DNA of 64,000 nucleotides. Origin: Punica granatum (Eukaryota; Streptophyta; Magnoliopsida; Myrtales; Lythraceae). The stretch spans positions 1,302,001 to 1,366,000 of the forward strand of contig NC_045130.1 of NCBI RefSeq assembly GCF_007655135.1, in the 5' to 3' direction. Positions within the stretch are counted from its first letter, which is position 1, and each line of letters starts with the position of its first letter. A program made the translations under genes and the position numbers. The notes under the pieces were generated by a model. The model made no database searches. It worked only from the letters and a program-made list of their open reading frames with translations, and was not told the origin of the DNA. Below, piece after piece: positions 12,555 through 24,099 of this stretch.

Positions 12555-14814
12555 ATGGCGGCTCTGGCCTTCATCCATCACAATCCCATCCCTCCAAGGC
12601 CCTCGCTCCTCTCTCCCAAATTCAAACGCAAACACATCTCCAGAATCCCCCCAATTCAGTCTTCTCTCACACCTCAATTCGGCTTCTCGGACCCTCTCGT
12701 CCTCCAATTAGCAGAAACCCTAGAAGATTCTCTCCCCTCTCCTCCCCCCTCCTCCCTTCAATTCTCCCCTCTCCAGAAGATTAGGGACACTTCCTCGGAG
12801 ACCCTTCTCTCGACCCACTGGCCTTCCCTCAAGGACGAGCCATTTCGCTTCACTGACACTTCCTTCATCAAGAACTCTGACATATACCCCACCTCACAGC
12901 CTCCCCAGTCTCTGGACTCTCTGAAGATAATCCCTTCAGAGCTGGGTCTCACCATTGTCGATGGCCACATTGTGGATTCTCTATCCAATTTGGGAAGTTT
13001 GCCCGATGGGGTGTATGTGGGTAGCTTGTTGAATGCCCCGCTCTCTGAGAGCGATAGCGATAAAAGTATTCCAAAGAAGGTGAATGAGCTTGTTGGTGAG
13101 TTTGATTGGGGAGACTTGTTTTGGTCTATCAATGGGTTGGGGACCCCCGATTTGGCAGTCATTTACGTGCCTGCAGGTTGTCGGGTTGAGGAACCAATCC
13201 ACTTGAGGTACTATTCAGCTGAAGGCGGCAATGAGGGGTCAGGAAAGTTGCCAGTTTCGAACCCGAGGGTGTTTGTTTTGGTGGAGGAAGGTGGGGAAGT
13301 CAGTGTGGTTGAAGAGTTCTGCAGCGGGGACGGGGATAAGTGCTATTGGGCTAATCCTGTTTTAGAGGTGGTTATTGGAGAAGGTGCCAGGTTTCGGCAT
13401 TCGTATGTGCAGAGTCAGTCTACTCGTGCAGCTCATATCAAGTGGACTTCTGTTCGGCAGGTGAATTCGAATTGTATGATTGTATTCCTTTTTGCCAAAC
13501 TTGCGTTGCTAAGCTTTGTTATCTGTAACATCAGTGAACAAAAGAAAGAGGGCAGACTAGTAAATTTTTAAGTGCATATCAAGCGTATGAAAGATTTAAA
13601 AGAGGTTGCATCATGATATTATGGGGGATTTCCTCAAAATTAGACATTTTATTGAATGAAAGATTAAAGTTCGATTATTGGTGTTACCTGCTAATTCCTT
13701 GTGCTAGATAAGGAAATGCAAATGTGTTGTGCTGTGCTGATGAAACGCAAATAGCCACAGGCCACTAGAATATTCCAGGAACTGAAACTTCCACACCCTT
13801 CAATTTGCTTGATGTGGAGTAGATGCAATTTAAATCCAAAATCATGCCTATTACGTGTTTGCAGTTAACCACTGCACCACTATTTTATACATTCAATGAA
13901 AAAGGAATTTCTAGTTGATGAGCTATTATTCACCATTGTCTACGATAAATTACTGATACTTGCTTGGACTTTGTAGGAATCAGCTAGCAGTTACCAGCTT
14001 GTAGAGATTAGTACAGGGGGCAGGCTGAGCAGGCACAATCTCCACATCCAGCAACTTGGACCCGAAACTGAAACAGAAATTTCGACATTGCACTTGTCTG
14101 TCAGCAAACAGACTCAGGATTTACATAGTATACTGGTCTTGGACCATCCCCGAGGTTACTCCCGACAACTCCACAAGTGCATTGTTGCTCATTCGGAAGG
14201 ACAAGCAGTGTTCGATGGAACCGTACAAGTTAACAGGTAAACTGCTCCTCTGTTTAATGGCCTATTCACTGGTGAGATATAACCTATAGGAGGCAAACTG
14301 TTCAGAGCGGAAACTATAGGGTGCCAAATGGTCCAGAGGCAAAATTTTGGGTGCAAAACCCATCCCTTTACAAAGTTATGCTGCTCTCCTATAAATTGTA
14401 TGCAATAATGTCGGTGAAGCTCTAATTGCCTGGTAACTGGTGGGAGTTTTTGTTTTTTGCTGCGAGTGTTGTTGTGCAATGCCAATTTATCTCATGCTTC
14501 TTTTGCATAGGTATGCGCAACAGACAGATGCGGGACAGTTAACAAGAAGCCTGCTGCTTGAGCCCCGAGCGACTGTTAATGTCAAGCCCAATCTCCAAAT
14601 TATAGCGGACGATGTGAAGTGCTCCCATGGAGCTGCGATCAGCGACTTGGAGGAGAGTCAGCTCTTCTACTTCCAAGCTCGTGGGATCGACTTAGAAACA
14701 GCTAGAAAGGCCCTGGTTTTCTCTTTTGGAGCCGAGGTCATTGCTCAGTTGCCTCATCCTTCAATAAGGAAGAAGATCGAGACTCAGATCAAAGGCATGT
14801 TGGATCCGCGATGA
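12555..14814 (+). CDS. SUFD: SufD / ABC transporter I family member 7, chloroplastic
   Basis: SufD is a scaffold subunit of the chloroplast SufBCD complex, which assembles Fe-S clusters; it is not a transporter. Coding exons are 12555-13460, 13977-14236 and 14511-14814, with phase-consistent GT-AG borders, giving 489 residues, close to the usual plant length of about 475. The start at 12555 (MAALAFIHHN) opens a serine/proline/arginine-rich stretch like a chloroplast transit peptide. The middle (VYVPAGCRVEEPIHLRYYSA, then VEEGGEVSVVEEF) and the end (SDLEESQLFYFQARGIDLET, then ARKALVFSFGAEVI) match the SufB/SufD beta-helix core and its conserved C-terminus. The gene lies about 0.8 kb upstream of the PPR-SMR gene in the same direction. 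An upstream in-frame ATG at 12390 would add 55 residues and is less likely. Confidence 0.9.
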
Positions 14815-14916
14815 AGAGCTTTGTCGCTACTACGGAGAACGACGGACGTGGAATCTGTACATCCTGTCAAAGAGCTCATCTGTTTTGGGCAGATTTTTGC
14901 TATTGTTCTGCAAATG

Positions 14917-14937
14917 GGGGGGGGGGGGGGGGGGGGT
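14917..14937 (+). repeat. Poly(G) run of about 21 in the SUFD 3' region
   Basis: An uninterrupted G run of about 21 bases lies roughly 100 bp after the SUFD stop, on the coding strand. If transcribed it would be in the 3' UTR and could form a G-quadruplex. Its exact length may vary or be misread, as for any homopolymer. Confidence 0.8.
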
Positions 14938-15620
14938 GTATCGATTGTATTTTGATTTCATTGTGTACACATCATATTAAATTTAAAATAAATAATCGAA
15001 GGTTTAGGAGATTTGGATGATATGATAATCCTAAATGTCTGTGTATTGTACCATGGGGACATCACTGCTGTTGGTGCAGAATGAGTCAGAATTGAACCTA
15101 ACGCTCGAACAAGTACATGTAAATATGTAAGGGACTCGTGAATCTGATGGGGATGAGAAGCGTGAAATAAAACGAGGGTGGATGTGTAATTTCATTGAAG
15201 TAGAAGTCCAGAACATCAACCCAATTTTCGTCATTTCCCACACCGAAACGCCACCAATCTTACATATCGTTTATAAGATTGTGACAGGCTTTCCAAGGGC
15301 GTGTTCGTAGAAAGGAGAGATGGTTGGCATCTCCCCTGACAGGGACGGGAACAGCCTTCGGGCTTTACCTGTTACCACACATCCGGTTAAGGCTACCCAC
15401 CTTCGTGGTGGATCTCTAACCCAATTTTTTTTTAGCTTTATTTTCTTTTCATTTATCGGCAATTTCACTGTGAAAAATCAAGAAAACTGTCCCGGGGATT
15501 TGCCCGAGATATTAGTAGCTTGTTTTGCTCTTTGAATGCAGAAGATAAGGCCCCAAAACTATTCGGGGATAAACCCTTCTGCCATTTCTCCTTCTTGCTC
15601 ATTCTTCCTCTTCTCTTTCC

Positions 15621-17768
15621 ATGGCGTCTACGGTCTCTGCCGCTATAGACCTCCCGTGTTCTCTGTCAAATCCAGCCGACCCCAAGAACCGAAATTGCTT
15701 CACCAGTTCCTTCAAGCCTCATCCCTCAAGGAGGAGATTCTTTGTCGTCTGCAGTGCTCCCAAGTCTCCAACGAGGGCTCCGGAGAGTTTTTCTGAGCAG
15801 AGCAGGAACAACCCATCTTTGTCGGAGCAGCTGAAGCCTCTTTCCACAACTACGCTCTCCGCGCCGACAACTGCCCAGACGCATGTCCTCAAATCGAAGC
15901 CCAAGTCAACCTGGGTCAACCCCACGAGGTCCAAGCGCTCTGTGCTCAACCCTCGGAGACAGAAGCGGTCCCAGCACTCGTACAACCCCCGGGTTAAAGA
16001 GCTCAGGCTCTTTGCGCAGAAGCTGAATGAGTGTGAGTCCTCTGAAAGTTCCTTCCTGTCTGTTCTCGAAGAGATCCCTCACCCTCCCACCAGGGAAAAT
16101 GCACTTTTGATCCTCAACAGCTTGAAATCCTGGCAAAAGACCCACCTTTTCTTCAACTGGGTCAAGACCCAGAACTCATTCCCCATGGAGACCATATTCT
16201 ACAACGTCACAATGAAGTCCCTGAGGTTTGGGAGGCAATTTCAGCTCGTTGAGGAACTTGCCAATGAGATGATTAGCAATGAGATTGATCTCGATAACAT
16301 CACGTACTCCACCATCATTACCTGTGCCAAAAGGTGCTACCTTTTCGACAAAGCCGTAGAGTGGTTCGAGAGAATGTATCGAACCGGTCTAATGCCTGAT
16401 GAGGTCACTTACTCTGCTATCTTAGACGTGTATGCTAAGTTGGGGAAAGTAGAGGAGGTGCTGAGTTTGTATGAGAGGGCGAGGGCCACCGGATGGAAGC
16501 CTGACCCCGTCACATTCTCCGTCTTAGCTAAGATGTTCGGAGAAGCTGGGGATTATGATGGCATTCGGTACGTGTTGGAGGAAATGAGATCTCTTGGAGT
16601 GAAGCCTAATGTAGTCGTCTACAATACCTTGTTGGAGGCAATGGGCAAGGCTGGAAAGCCTGGTCTCGCAAGGAGTTTATTCGAGGAAATGGTCGAATCA
16701 GGGTTGACCCCAAATGAGAAGACCTTAACTGCCCTCGTAAAGATTTACGGAAAAGCACGGTGGGCTAGAGATGCCCTCGAGCTGTGGGAGCGTATGAGGT
16801 CCAACGGATGGCCCATGGACTTCTTCCTTTATAACACACTGTTGAGTATGTGCGCTGATCTTGGCCTCGTGGAGGAGGCTGAGAGGCTGTTCGAGGACAT
16901 GAAACAGTCGGAGAGTTCTCGACCGGATAGCTGGAGCTACACCGCGATGCTAAACATACATGGCAGTGATGGAAATTCGGACAGAGCTATGGAGTTGTTT
17001 GAAGAGTTGTCCCGATCAGGGGTTGAGCTCAATGTGATGGGATGCACGTGCTTGATTCAGTGCTTGGGGAAGGCAGGAAGAGTCGATGATTTGGTAAGGG
17101 TTTTTGATGCTTCGGTCAATCGCGGGGTCCAGCCCGATGATCGTCTTTGCGGTTGTTTGCTCTCAGTGGCTTCGATGCGCGAAGAGGGTGAGGATCTGCA
17201 CAAGGTTCTTGGTTGTTTGGGTAGAGCGAACCCAAAGTTAGTTGCCTTCGTGAAGCTCCTTCAAGAAGAGAGTGTGAATTTTGAGAAAGTAACCGTAGAG
17301 TTTAAGAGTATTATCAGTGAGACCGCAGTCGAAGCTAGGAGACCTTTTTGCAACTGCCTGATTGATATATGCCGAAACCAGAACTTGCACGATAGGGCCC
17401 ATGAGCTCCTGTACTTGGGAATTATGTATGGGCTATATCCAGGTTTGCACAACAAGACTGCTGATGAATGGAGTCTAGATGTTCGGTCACTCTCGGTTGG
17501 GGCTGCGCAGACGGCGCTCGAGGAGTGGATGAGGACCTTGTCTAGGATCGTGAAGCGCGAGGAAGCGCTGCCCGAGGTATTTTCAGCCCAAACAGGCACA
17601 GGAGCCCACAAATTTTCTCAGGGACTTGCAAATGCCTTCGCCTCTCACGTAGGCAAGCTTGCTGCCCCCTTTAGGCAAAGTGAGGAGAGGGCGGGTTGGT
17701 TCGTGGCAACCCGCGAGGATTTGGTGTCATGGGTCCAGTCCCAGAATCCACCTGCTGTCGCAGCATAA
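15621..17768 (+). CDS. SOT1: PPR-SMR protein, chloroplastic (SOT1-like)
   Basis: This intronless gene encodes 715 residues. The N-terminus (MASTVSAAIDLPCS, many S/R/P) fits a chloroplast transit peptide. About nine 35-residue PPR motifs run from roughly residue 190 to 505; examples are NITYSTIITCAKRCYLFDKA and VVVYNTLLEAMGKAGKPGLA. A C-terminal SMR domain has LDVR (residues 619-622) and TGTG (658-661). Family knowledge: PPR tracts bind RNA in a sequence-specific way, and SOT1 of Arabidopsis (At5g46580) acts on the chloroplast 23S-4.5S rRNA precursor, its SMR domain having endonuclease activity. The tail (SRIVKREEALPEVF, WFVATREDLVSWVQS) fits SOT1 better than the related SVR7 or GUN1. A MAN1-like gene, the close neighbour of SOT1 in Arabidopsis, lies at 58.7-61.9 kb here, which supports this choice. 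Confidence 0.8.
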   Translation: MASTVSAAIDLPCSLSNPADPKNRNCFTSSFKPHPSRRRFFVVCSAPKSPTRAPESFSEQSRNNPSLSEQLKPLSTTTLSAPTTAQTHVLKSKPKSTWVNPTRSKRSVLNPRRQKRSQHSYNPRVKELRLFAQKLNECESSESSFLSVLEEIPHPPTRENALLILNSLKSWQKTHLFFNWVKTQNSFPMETIFYNVTMKSLRFGRQFQLVEELANEMISNEIDLDNITYSTIITCAKRCYLFDKAVEWFERMYRTGLMPDEVTYSAILDVYAKLGKVEEVLSLYERARATGWKPDPVTFSVLAKMFGEAGDYDGIRYVLEEMRSLGVKPNVVVYNTLLEAMGKAGKPGLARSLFEEMVESGLTPNEKTLTALVKIYGKARWARDALELWERMRSNGWPMDFFLYNTLLSMCADLGLVEEAERLFEDMKQSESSRPDSWSYTAMLNIHGSDGNSDRAMELFEELSRSGVELNVMGCTCLIQCLGKAGRVDDLVRVFDASVNRGVQPDDRLCGCLLSVASMREEGEDLHKVLGCLGRANPKLVAFVKLLQEESVNFEKVTVEFKSIISETAVEARRPFCNCLIDICRNQNLHDRAHELLYLGIMYGLYPGLHNKTADEWSLDVRSLSVGAAQTALEEWMRTLSRIVKREEALPEVFSAQTGTGAHKFSQGLANAFASHVGKLAAPFRQSEERAGWFVATREDLVSWVQSQNPPAVAA

Positions 17769-18762
17769 GTTGGATGCTCGGGATGTAATTAAAGGAGGAA
17801 AACTTGTTCCTTGATGGATACTTTAGATGTTTATACTGCTTATTTGTTGTTTATTTTAGGGAGCAGCTTAATGGTGAAGAAAATCAAGATCTGTATTGCT
17901 CTTGCTGGTTGTAGGTCAGCAGTTACGAACTCTGCATTACACGCTGCACCGCATTGATAGCTGAGCAGATTTGACTGGCAACATGCCAACATCTTATAAT
18001 TAAGGCTTCACGCGTTCAGCTTTGACCATTCTTGACTTGACTTAAAGCTTTGATTAGCGAAAGATTGATTTAGCAAACTTTGATTATGATTATTAGACAA
18101 AACATCAGTGTCAGTATTCATTTATGGGCAAAGGAAAAACTTTTTTTTTTTTTTTGTTTTGGTAGAGGGTGGGATGATGATCACTTCCACGCAACCTGAT
18201 GGAACCTTTGTCAGCAATCAGCATTTCACTATCCTTCCAGGGCTGTTTCTCACCTCCCAAATGTAGAGACTTATCCCAATTAATTAATCCCCTATCTTCA
18301 TTTTCCATCTGACTCAGCGAAGCAAACAGATGATGTTCTGGTTTTTCTATCTTTGTTTATTTTATGATGATTGGTTTCTTGCAAGAACACCCATGATTTA
18401 TAGTATTTTTGCAAAGAAGTCCCTGATAGTCAGGGACCAGCTAATTCTCAAGTCACACAACAAGCTGTTGTTAAAAAAAATCAGTCAAAGCTTGATCAAT
18501 CAGATAGCCTGTCAAAATTGACTAAAATCCCATCTTCCAAGTCTACACTATGGGACATACATTTGATCCCTATAATATAATGTAAACACAGGTACAAACT
18601 CTCACTCACATGTATCATGTTCGATAACCATTCTTAAAAAGAAAAATCATGATTTTCAGATTAAGTAACCCGTAATGTCAGAATTTCGATTTTAAGAGGA
18701 TAGATCCACGAGTCCAAAGTCATAAAGTTGGCTAGAAATCTATCCGGTTGATGCATTTTTAT
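17769..18762. other. 3' flank of the PPR-SMR gene and spacer
   Basis: Probable 3' UTR followed by spacer. A poly(T) run at about 18140-18155 resembles the tail of an old minus-strand retroposed sequence, but no target duplication was found. No gene is supported. Confidence 0.45.
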
Positions 18763-18771
18763 TTTTATTTT

Positions 18772-19126
18772 GGGTAAATTGTACTGGTGATTCAAAATGT
18801 TTTACAAATGTTTCATTATGGTTCAAAATTTTTTTTTCGTTACAAGATGGTATAAAATGTTTCAAAGTTTCATGATGGTACAAACCGTTAATTGGCCCTA
18901 ATGCCCTTAACATTTTGCTGACGTGGCATGTCCTATGTGTCACTTTTGTTACGTGGAACCAATCATAGTGCGCCACGTCATTTAAGAGAAAATAAAATTT
19001 TAAAAAGCCCAAAAAATACAAAAAATAATTTTAAAAATAAAAAAGAGAAAAAATTTAGAAAAAATAAAAAAATATATATTTTAAAATTTTGAAAATTATT
19101 TTTAAAAATTTAATTTTTTTTTTAAT

Positions 19127-19181
<55 letters not shown>

Positions 19182-19799
19182 ATTTTAAAATTTTGAAAAT
19201 TATTTTTAAAAAATTAAAATTTTTAAAATTTTTAAATAATTTTTTTATTTTTAAAAATTTTTCTTTTCTTTGTTTAAATTCTTTTAAATTTCCTCTTCCC
19301 CTTCTTTTTAATTTCCCCTCCTAAAAATTATTTTTAAAAGTTTTTAAAATTTTTAGAATTATTTAAGATTTTTTGACCACGTCAGCAAGGATGTGACACG
19401 TAGTAGTCACGTTAGCGTCGGCTTGATGGCGTCAAGCTCGAATTGACGGTTTGTACTATCATGAAACAATTTTGAAACATTTTGTATCATTATGTAGCGA
19501 AAAAAAATTTTGAACCATAATGAAATATTTAGGTTGCGTTTGGTTTCATAGTAGGATTTTAAAATCAGATTTTGATTTTGATTTTGAGTGGAATAAATGG
19601 GGCTCACCCTTTGACTTTGTATGAGTTATGTTGTTTTGTTGTGAAAAAAAATGGTATAAATAGGGCCCACTCTTTGACTTTGTATGAGTTATTTTGTTTT
19701 GTAGTGGATAGAATTAAGTTAGAATTGTAATTTTAAAATTCTATCCTAAAACCAAACAAGCCCTTATAAAATAGTTTGGACCACCGGTACAATTTACCC
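18772..19799. mobile_element. MULE-like terminal-inverted-repeat element, non-autonomous
   Basis: The left end GGGTAAATTGTACTGGTG and the right end CACCGGTACAATTTACCC are inverted, and the similarity runs inwards for over 100 bp: ATGTTTCATTATGGTTC on the left matches GAACCATAATGAAATAT on the right. The 9-bp direct repeat TTTTATTTT flanks both ends (18763-18771 and 19800-19808), the target-duplication length of Mutator-like elements. The centre is AT-rich with an A tract of about 45 bases (19135-19179) and no transposase. A family A MITE (19532-19763) is inserted in the right arm. The TSD is low in complexity, so the class is inferred. Confidence 0.75.
19532..19763 (+). mobile_element. Tourist-like MITE, family A, nested in a MULE-like element
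   Basis: The ends GGTTGCGTTTGGTTTCAT and TAAAACCAAACAAGCCC are inverted, with TTA on each side (19529-19531 and 19764-19766). Inside are two copies of a sub-repeat containing TTTGACTTTGTATGAGTTAT and AAATGGGGCTCAC / AAATAGGGCCCAC. Taking out the element and one TTA restores an arm of the host element that matches the opposite arm, so the MITE inserted later. Confidence 0.8.
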
Positions 19800-19942
19800 T
19801 TTTATTTTTGGGTAGTTGCCATTTTACTACCATTGTAGGAAAAGATAGGTGAGAGGGTCGTAATTTCTAGACAATATTGGGTAGCTTTGCAAAAAAAGAA
19901 AAAAAAATCGACTGTAATAAAAGCAGCTGCTAATTTTTCGCC

Positions 19943-19950
19943 TATATAAA
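19943..19950 (+). promoter_or_regulatory. TATA box of the small-protein gene
   Basis: TATATAAA lies about 35-70 bp before a probable leader exon. That exon ends at the donor CAAAG|GTACGA (20015/20016). Its acceptor is TTTGCAG at 21204-21210, 17 bp before the start codon. Confidence 0.55.
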
Positions 19951-21227
19951 TGCTGGCTCGGAGCTTTCAAACCAGCGTCGCACTGTAGATTGTACGTGTG
20001 AAGAAAAAGTCAAAGGTACGATCTTTCCCTCCTCTCTTCATCATCTCCGTCTGTTATTACAGCGCGAGATTAATTCAAGATTACTCCGATTATCATGCCG
20101 GCTAATCTAATCTAATCTAATCTACTAGATTTTTGGATATTTTTTTTCTGGTCAACTATGATTTTGGATTTGCTTCCTCATTCTGTACGGTTCTTCGCAA
20201 AATTTGGGAAAAAAGTAAAAGTTTCTTACTTCTTGTGGATGATAAATCGGCTGCCCTATGATGGAAAAGCATCCTTTTCCGTTTTGTTGGGTCGATTTCT
20301 CGGAAAGATCGAGGGTTTTGCTCGGTTACTTGTTCTTAGCTTCTTACCTGGGACTCTTGTTCTGCAAATCCAGAAATCTAGGGTTCGCCCAATCTTCCTT
20401 TCTCGAAATCGGATTCACTCTTGTATCTGTCTGAGGCATGACTGTCTTGTATGGAGTATGGGGTAAGCTATTTAAGTATCGACCAGCTGCTTCTTGATTT
20501 CCTGGGCCATATGAAAGAACAAGGTTGAAACAAACATCTGAGGGGAGTTTGCATGATTTTGGCGTGAGAACCACAGTTTTATTGGTGCTGATTATGATGC
20601 ATGCAGTTAGTTGGGGTTCATTCTGAATTATCCGTCGAACTTTTGATGCACAGATTGCATTTTTCCTTCACAACATTGGAAATGCAACTCCAGTTGCATG
20701 TATTCCCTCGAGTCTGAGAAGAATGTGGAGAAAGGCAGTAGGTCAAGAGAATGTGTTGCTGAATGCAGAGATGATGTACCTCGCTTAGTCTCTCACGTAT
20801 AAAAGTCGGGTGGCACCAAAAACCTACTCTTTTTCTTGATAGAGAGCATGCAGTCAGATTTGGTATTGGATAGACTGGGGAATGAATTTTACGTTTCTGC
20901 TCGAGTCAAAAGCGTGTATGGTGAAGGTTTCCTTGCCCCATAATCTGTTCCATCTGGAGCAAGACCTTTAATCCATCCCACAGTAGATCGCATAATATCC
21001 TGAACTCGTAGATTTTACTTTATTTGATGAGGTGCGATTGGCCATTCTGTCAAAATTGTATGGCGACTCTGAGCAAGTAGTTCTGGTAGGTGTTATACGC
21101 TCAAGGTCCTTGCGGGAAATGCGCTTTGGTTTTGCATTATCATGCAAAGTTTTCTCCTTCATTAAGCAAGTGATGGTATTAAGTTGCATTGCTTGCTCCT
21201 GGATTTGCAGGTAGAACTGCCCATTTT

Positions 21228-21482
21228 ATGGATATCGAATCACCAAACAAGGAGGTCTCGAAGGATTTGGCTCGTGAATCGCTCATCGCCATATCGAACT
21301 TGTTACCTGATAATGTTCTAGGCGAGGACGTCTCACTGCTCGAAAGCTTGAGCAACGGTAATGGTGTTGCAGCAGTGAACAGTGACATTACCGAGAAATA
21401 CAGGACGGAGCTGATATCAATCTCGTATGGGCAATCCCCTGATGCGAAACCGAAACCTGTTGCTCTTAATCGTGAGGGTTAG
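21228..21482 (+). CDS. Small uncharacterised protein (84 residues)
   Basis: The frame starts MDIESPNKEVSKDLARES and includes ITEKYRTELISISYGQSPD, then stops. I chose the ATG at 21228 because a good acceptor (GGATTTGCAG, ending 21210) lies just upstream, which makes the ATG at 21189 intronic. The inferred leader intron of about 1.2 kb (20016-21210) and the TATA box at 19943 support a real transcription unit. The protein is acidic and serine-rich, with no signal peptide, membrane segment or known domain. It resembles small conserved plant proteins of unknown function, but I cannot name a family. Confidence 0.6.
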   Translation: MDIESPNKEVSKDLARESLIAISNLLPDNVLGEDVSLLESLSNGNGVAAVNSDITEKYRTELISISYGQSPDAKPKPVALNREG

Positions 21483-21822
21483 AGACAGGATTCCCTTATG
21501 TCTTGATGTTGTCTTGCACAAAGCTACTTTTGATGTAATGTAAAATAACTCTCATCCTGGGATGGTTTTACTGATGTTTTGTCTGCAAAACTATACAGAT
21601 GTATGGTATGATTAGTTTGAAAGACTGCAGAGGCAGGTACTCTTATTTGCTTCGACCTTGTGCATTACTCATCATGATTGTGATCGTGTATTTGCTCATT
21701 ACTCATCTCCCACAGCAGAATTTTTTAATATCGTTGCCCTTTCTGAACTTCCCTTTCGCCTCTTTCCACTCGTTCTTGATTGGAGCTTGGTGACAAACTC
21801 TGATTAAATTCTCTAGCTATTA

Positions 21823-22116
21823 ATGTTGCGTTTGGTTTCATAGTAGGATTTTAAAATCAGATTTTGATTTTAAAAAAGAGTGGTATAAATGGAGTCCACT
21901 CTTTGACTTTGTATAAGTTATGTTGTTTTGTTGTGAAAAAAAGTGATATAAATGGGACTCACTCTGACTTTGTATAAGTTATGTTATTTTGTTGTGAAAA
22001 AAAGTGGTATAAATGGGATCCACTCTTTGACTTTGTATGAATTATTTTGTTTCGTAGTGAGTAGAGTTAAGTTAGAATTGTGATTCTAAAATAATACTCA
22101 CAAACCAAACAAGGCA
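21823..22116 (+). mobile_element. Tourist-like MITE, family A (longest copy)
   Basis: It runs from ATGTTGCGTTTGGTTTCAT to CAAACCAAACAAGGCAT, with TTA on both sides (21820-21822 and 22117-22119). It has three internal sub-repeats with GACTTTGTATAAGTTATG, one more than the other full copies. It sits about 330 bp before the TOM2B start codon, so it may overlap that gene's promoter. Confidence 0.8.
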
Positions 22117-22445
22117 TTATGCAAGGCATAAGTGTTTGGGCGAGTCGAAGTGCGGGATATGGGGTTTCCATTCAGCAGTCTTAATTTATTGTTGCATAAT
22201 CTTTCAAACGATTTCCAAATAGAATTAGTCCAGTTCAATTGAGAATACTTCGTACTCTCACCGGGTAAGGGAGGAAAAAAAAAAACAGCATTTTTAAGGA
22301 CCGTAGACCCGAAAGTGGGACCATTATGGGCCTGTTTTGGCCCTGTTTGTTGTAATCGGGCCGGTATCAATCGTTTTGTTGGTTGCAAACTTGGACAGTC
22401 TAACCGGCGCTCTAGAGAGAGAGAGAGAGGCGGAGCAGCTCCACA

Positions 22446-23666
22446 ATGGCGACGTCGACGGCTAGTGGAAGCACGAGACGGGAGAACTCGGCCAAAGTTG
22501 TGGTGGCCGATCAGATATCTCAAGCCGTTCAGTCCACTTCTAATCTTCTTCACCTTATGCAGCAATCCACTCCTTCCCATGTACGCTCGGCTCGATCAGT
22601 TGTTTGTTTTCTCGATTTTGTCTATCTGGTCCCAATTTGATACATTTGCGTAGTTTTGTGCGATTAGATGCTTTTGATCCATTATGAGTCTGACTCAAAT
22701 TAAACTGGGGAGGCATGATGAGCCATACGCAACTGGGGAAAGCCCAATCGTCTTTCTGTCCAATTCTTGCTAAAAGTGAAATCTTTCGATTAGGGTTCCT
22801 GTTGCTCGTGATTTTCTTAGGAATTCGGTCGTGAACAGGGATGAAATTAAGTTAAAATTGTTTTATTTATTGTTGATAATGGATTTTGATTATATTCCTG
22901 TCTACCATGTGGTCTTCAGGCTCAACTAGTGAAGCTTCCCAAGAATCTTTTAGCGAAAGTCCCGACTATTCAGAACACTCGGCAAGTACGTGAATTGGGT
23001 AGAGTGAGCTGAAGTACTGAACTTCTGAAGTTCAATTCTTATTGATTGTTGATTTTTCCTCCTTATTATTTTGTAGGTACTGGAGCAGATGCCTCAAGTT
23101 GTAACCTCTCTCGACTCACACGTAGAGAATGGTTTGCAAAGGTTTGATTTTTTAACTCGTTCAGGCAGCGATCGCTTCACTTCCAATCTCATGAATGATT
23201 AGAATAGCAATGCGAGTTACCATGGGTATCTGAAGCTGAGACTATAGTACAGAGCTTGTCCCAGGAGCATGCTGCATTTTGTTTCTAGTACCGTAGAATT
23301 CTTTGAAACCACAGGACATCACAGCAAAGAACTCTTTTTATGCAGCAAAATTTGACATGCCTTGTCGGATCTTTGCAGTGTTCCTCATTTGAAAACTGTA
23401 GCCCAGTTGCTAACGAACATGGAGAGCAACCAGCTCAGTTCTCTGTCCCAGGTCGGAGTCTCTAGGGAGGTCAGAAATCTCCTTTGATACACAAGATCAC
23501 ATATACTCGAACATGAGCTCTTCCTTTGCTTAGTCCCCCAGATTTTTAACGTTGTCAATTCTCGGGAAAGTGTTATTTTGATCTGATGTTTGCTTAGCAG
23601 AACCATAATGTTGGATCTGACTTGAGACATTTACCTCTGAACCTTGAAATGCAGGCATCTAGTTGA
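22446..23666 (+). CDS. TOM2B: Tobamovirus multiplication protein 2B homologue
   Basis: Five coding exons, 22446-22580, 22920-22985, 23077-23141, 23379-23469 and 23655-23666, keep one frame through GT-AG introns and give 122 residues, the length I recall for Arabidopsis TOM2B. Core motifs are [53 protein letters not shown] and [20 protein letters not shown]. The last exon codes only for A-S-S-stop. It is a small host protein without membrane segments. In Arabidopsis TOM2B lies close to TOM2A in a region whose deletion (tom2-1) reduced tobamovirus multiplication. Its cellular role is not well defined; the helical repeats suggest protein-protein contacts. Here TOM2A lies about 17 kb downstream in the opposite direction. 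Confidence 0.85.
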
Positions 23667-24098
23667 TCCTCTCCTCTGAAGCTTCCGCAAATCGAATTTT
23701 TTACAGTTGAAGTGGATCGAGGAAATTGAACTCCATCAGTGGGTCAAGAGAGCCGAACTAAACAGCTGCTGTGCGGAAAGCCTCTTGAGAGCCGGAATCC
23801 CGCAAGTTCTTTTCCCTTCGTGCTCGGATGAGTTTCTCTGTAAATTTGTATGGAGCCTGAAATGTATAGCACTGTAATTCATTACATTACCCTACCAACT
23901 GTGCTGTTTCATTTGGAATGAATAATAACCGTTACGCAGTATACTCAGCATTTCTCCTTCGTATCAAAATCACCCGTGTGCAATTATTATTCATTTCATT
24001 GGATCTTCGTCCTGTTCAAGTCGTATATTAGGGGTGACGCAGTACGGACTACGAGAATTTTCCGTGTAATTTTGAAAAGGAGTCTTCACAGAATAGTT
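23667..24098 (+). other. TOM2B 3' UTR and short spacer
   Basis: The sequence after the stop codon looks like a 3' UTR. A polyadenylation-like stretch (GAATGAATAATAACC) lies near 23917-23931, and site II elements of the next transcription unit begin at 24100. Confidence 0.5.
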
Positions 24099-24099
24099 A

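Noticed and set aside
12459..13202. Several open frames antisense or out of frame to SUFD exon 1
   Set aside because: They are shadows of the SUFD coding frame, which has strong family similarity.
15719..16145. Antisense frames within the PPR-SMR gene, and one at 17261-17611
   Set aside because: They lie wholly within a long conserved coding exon and have no independent support.
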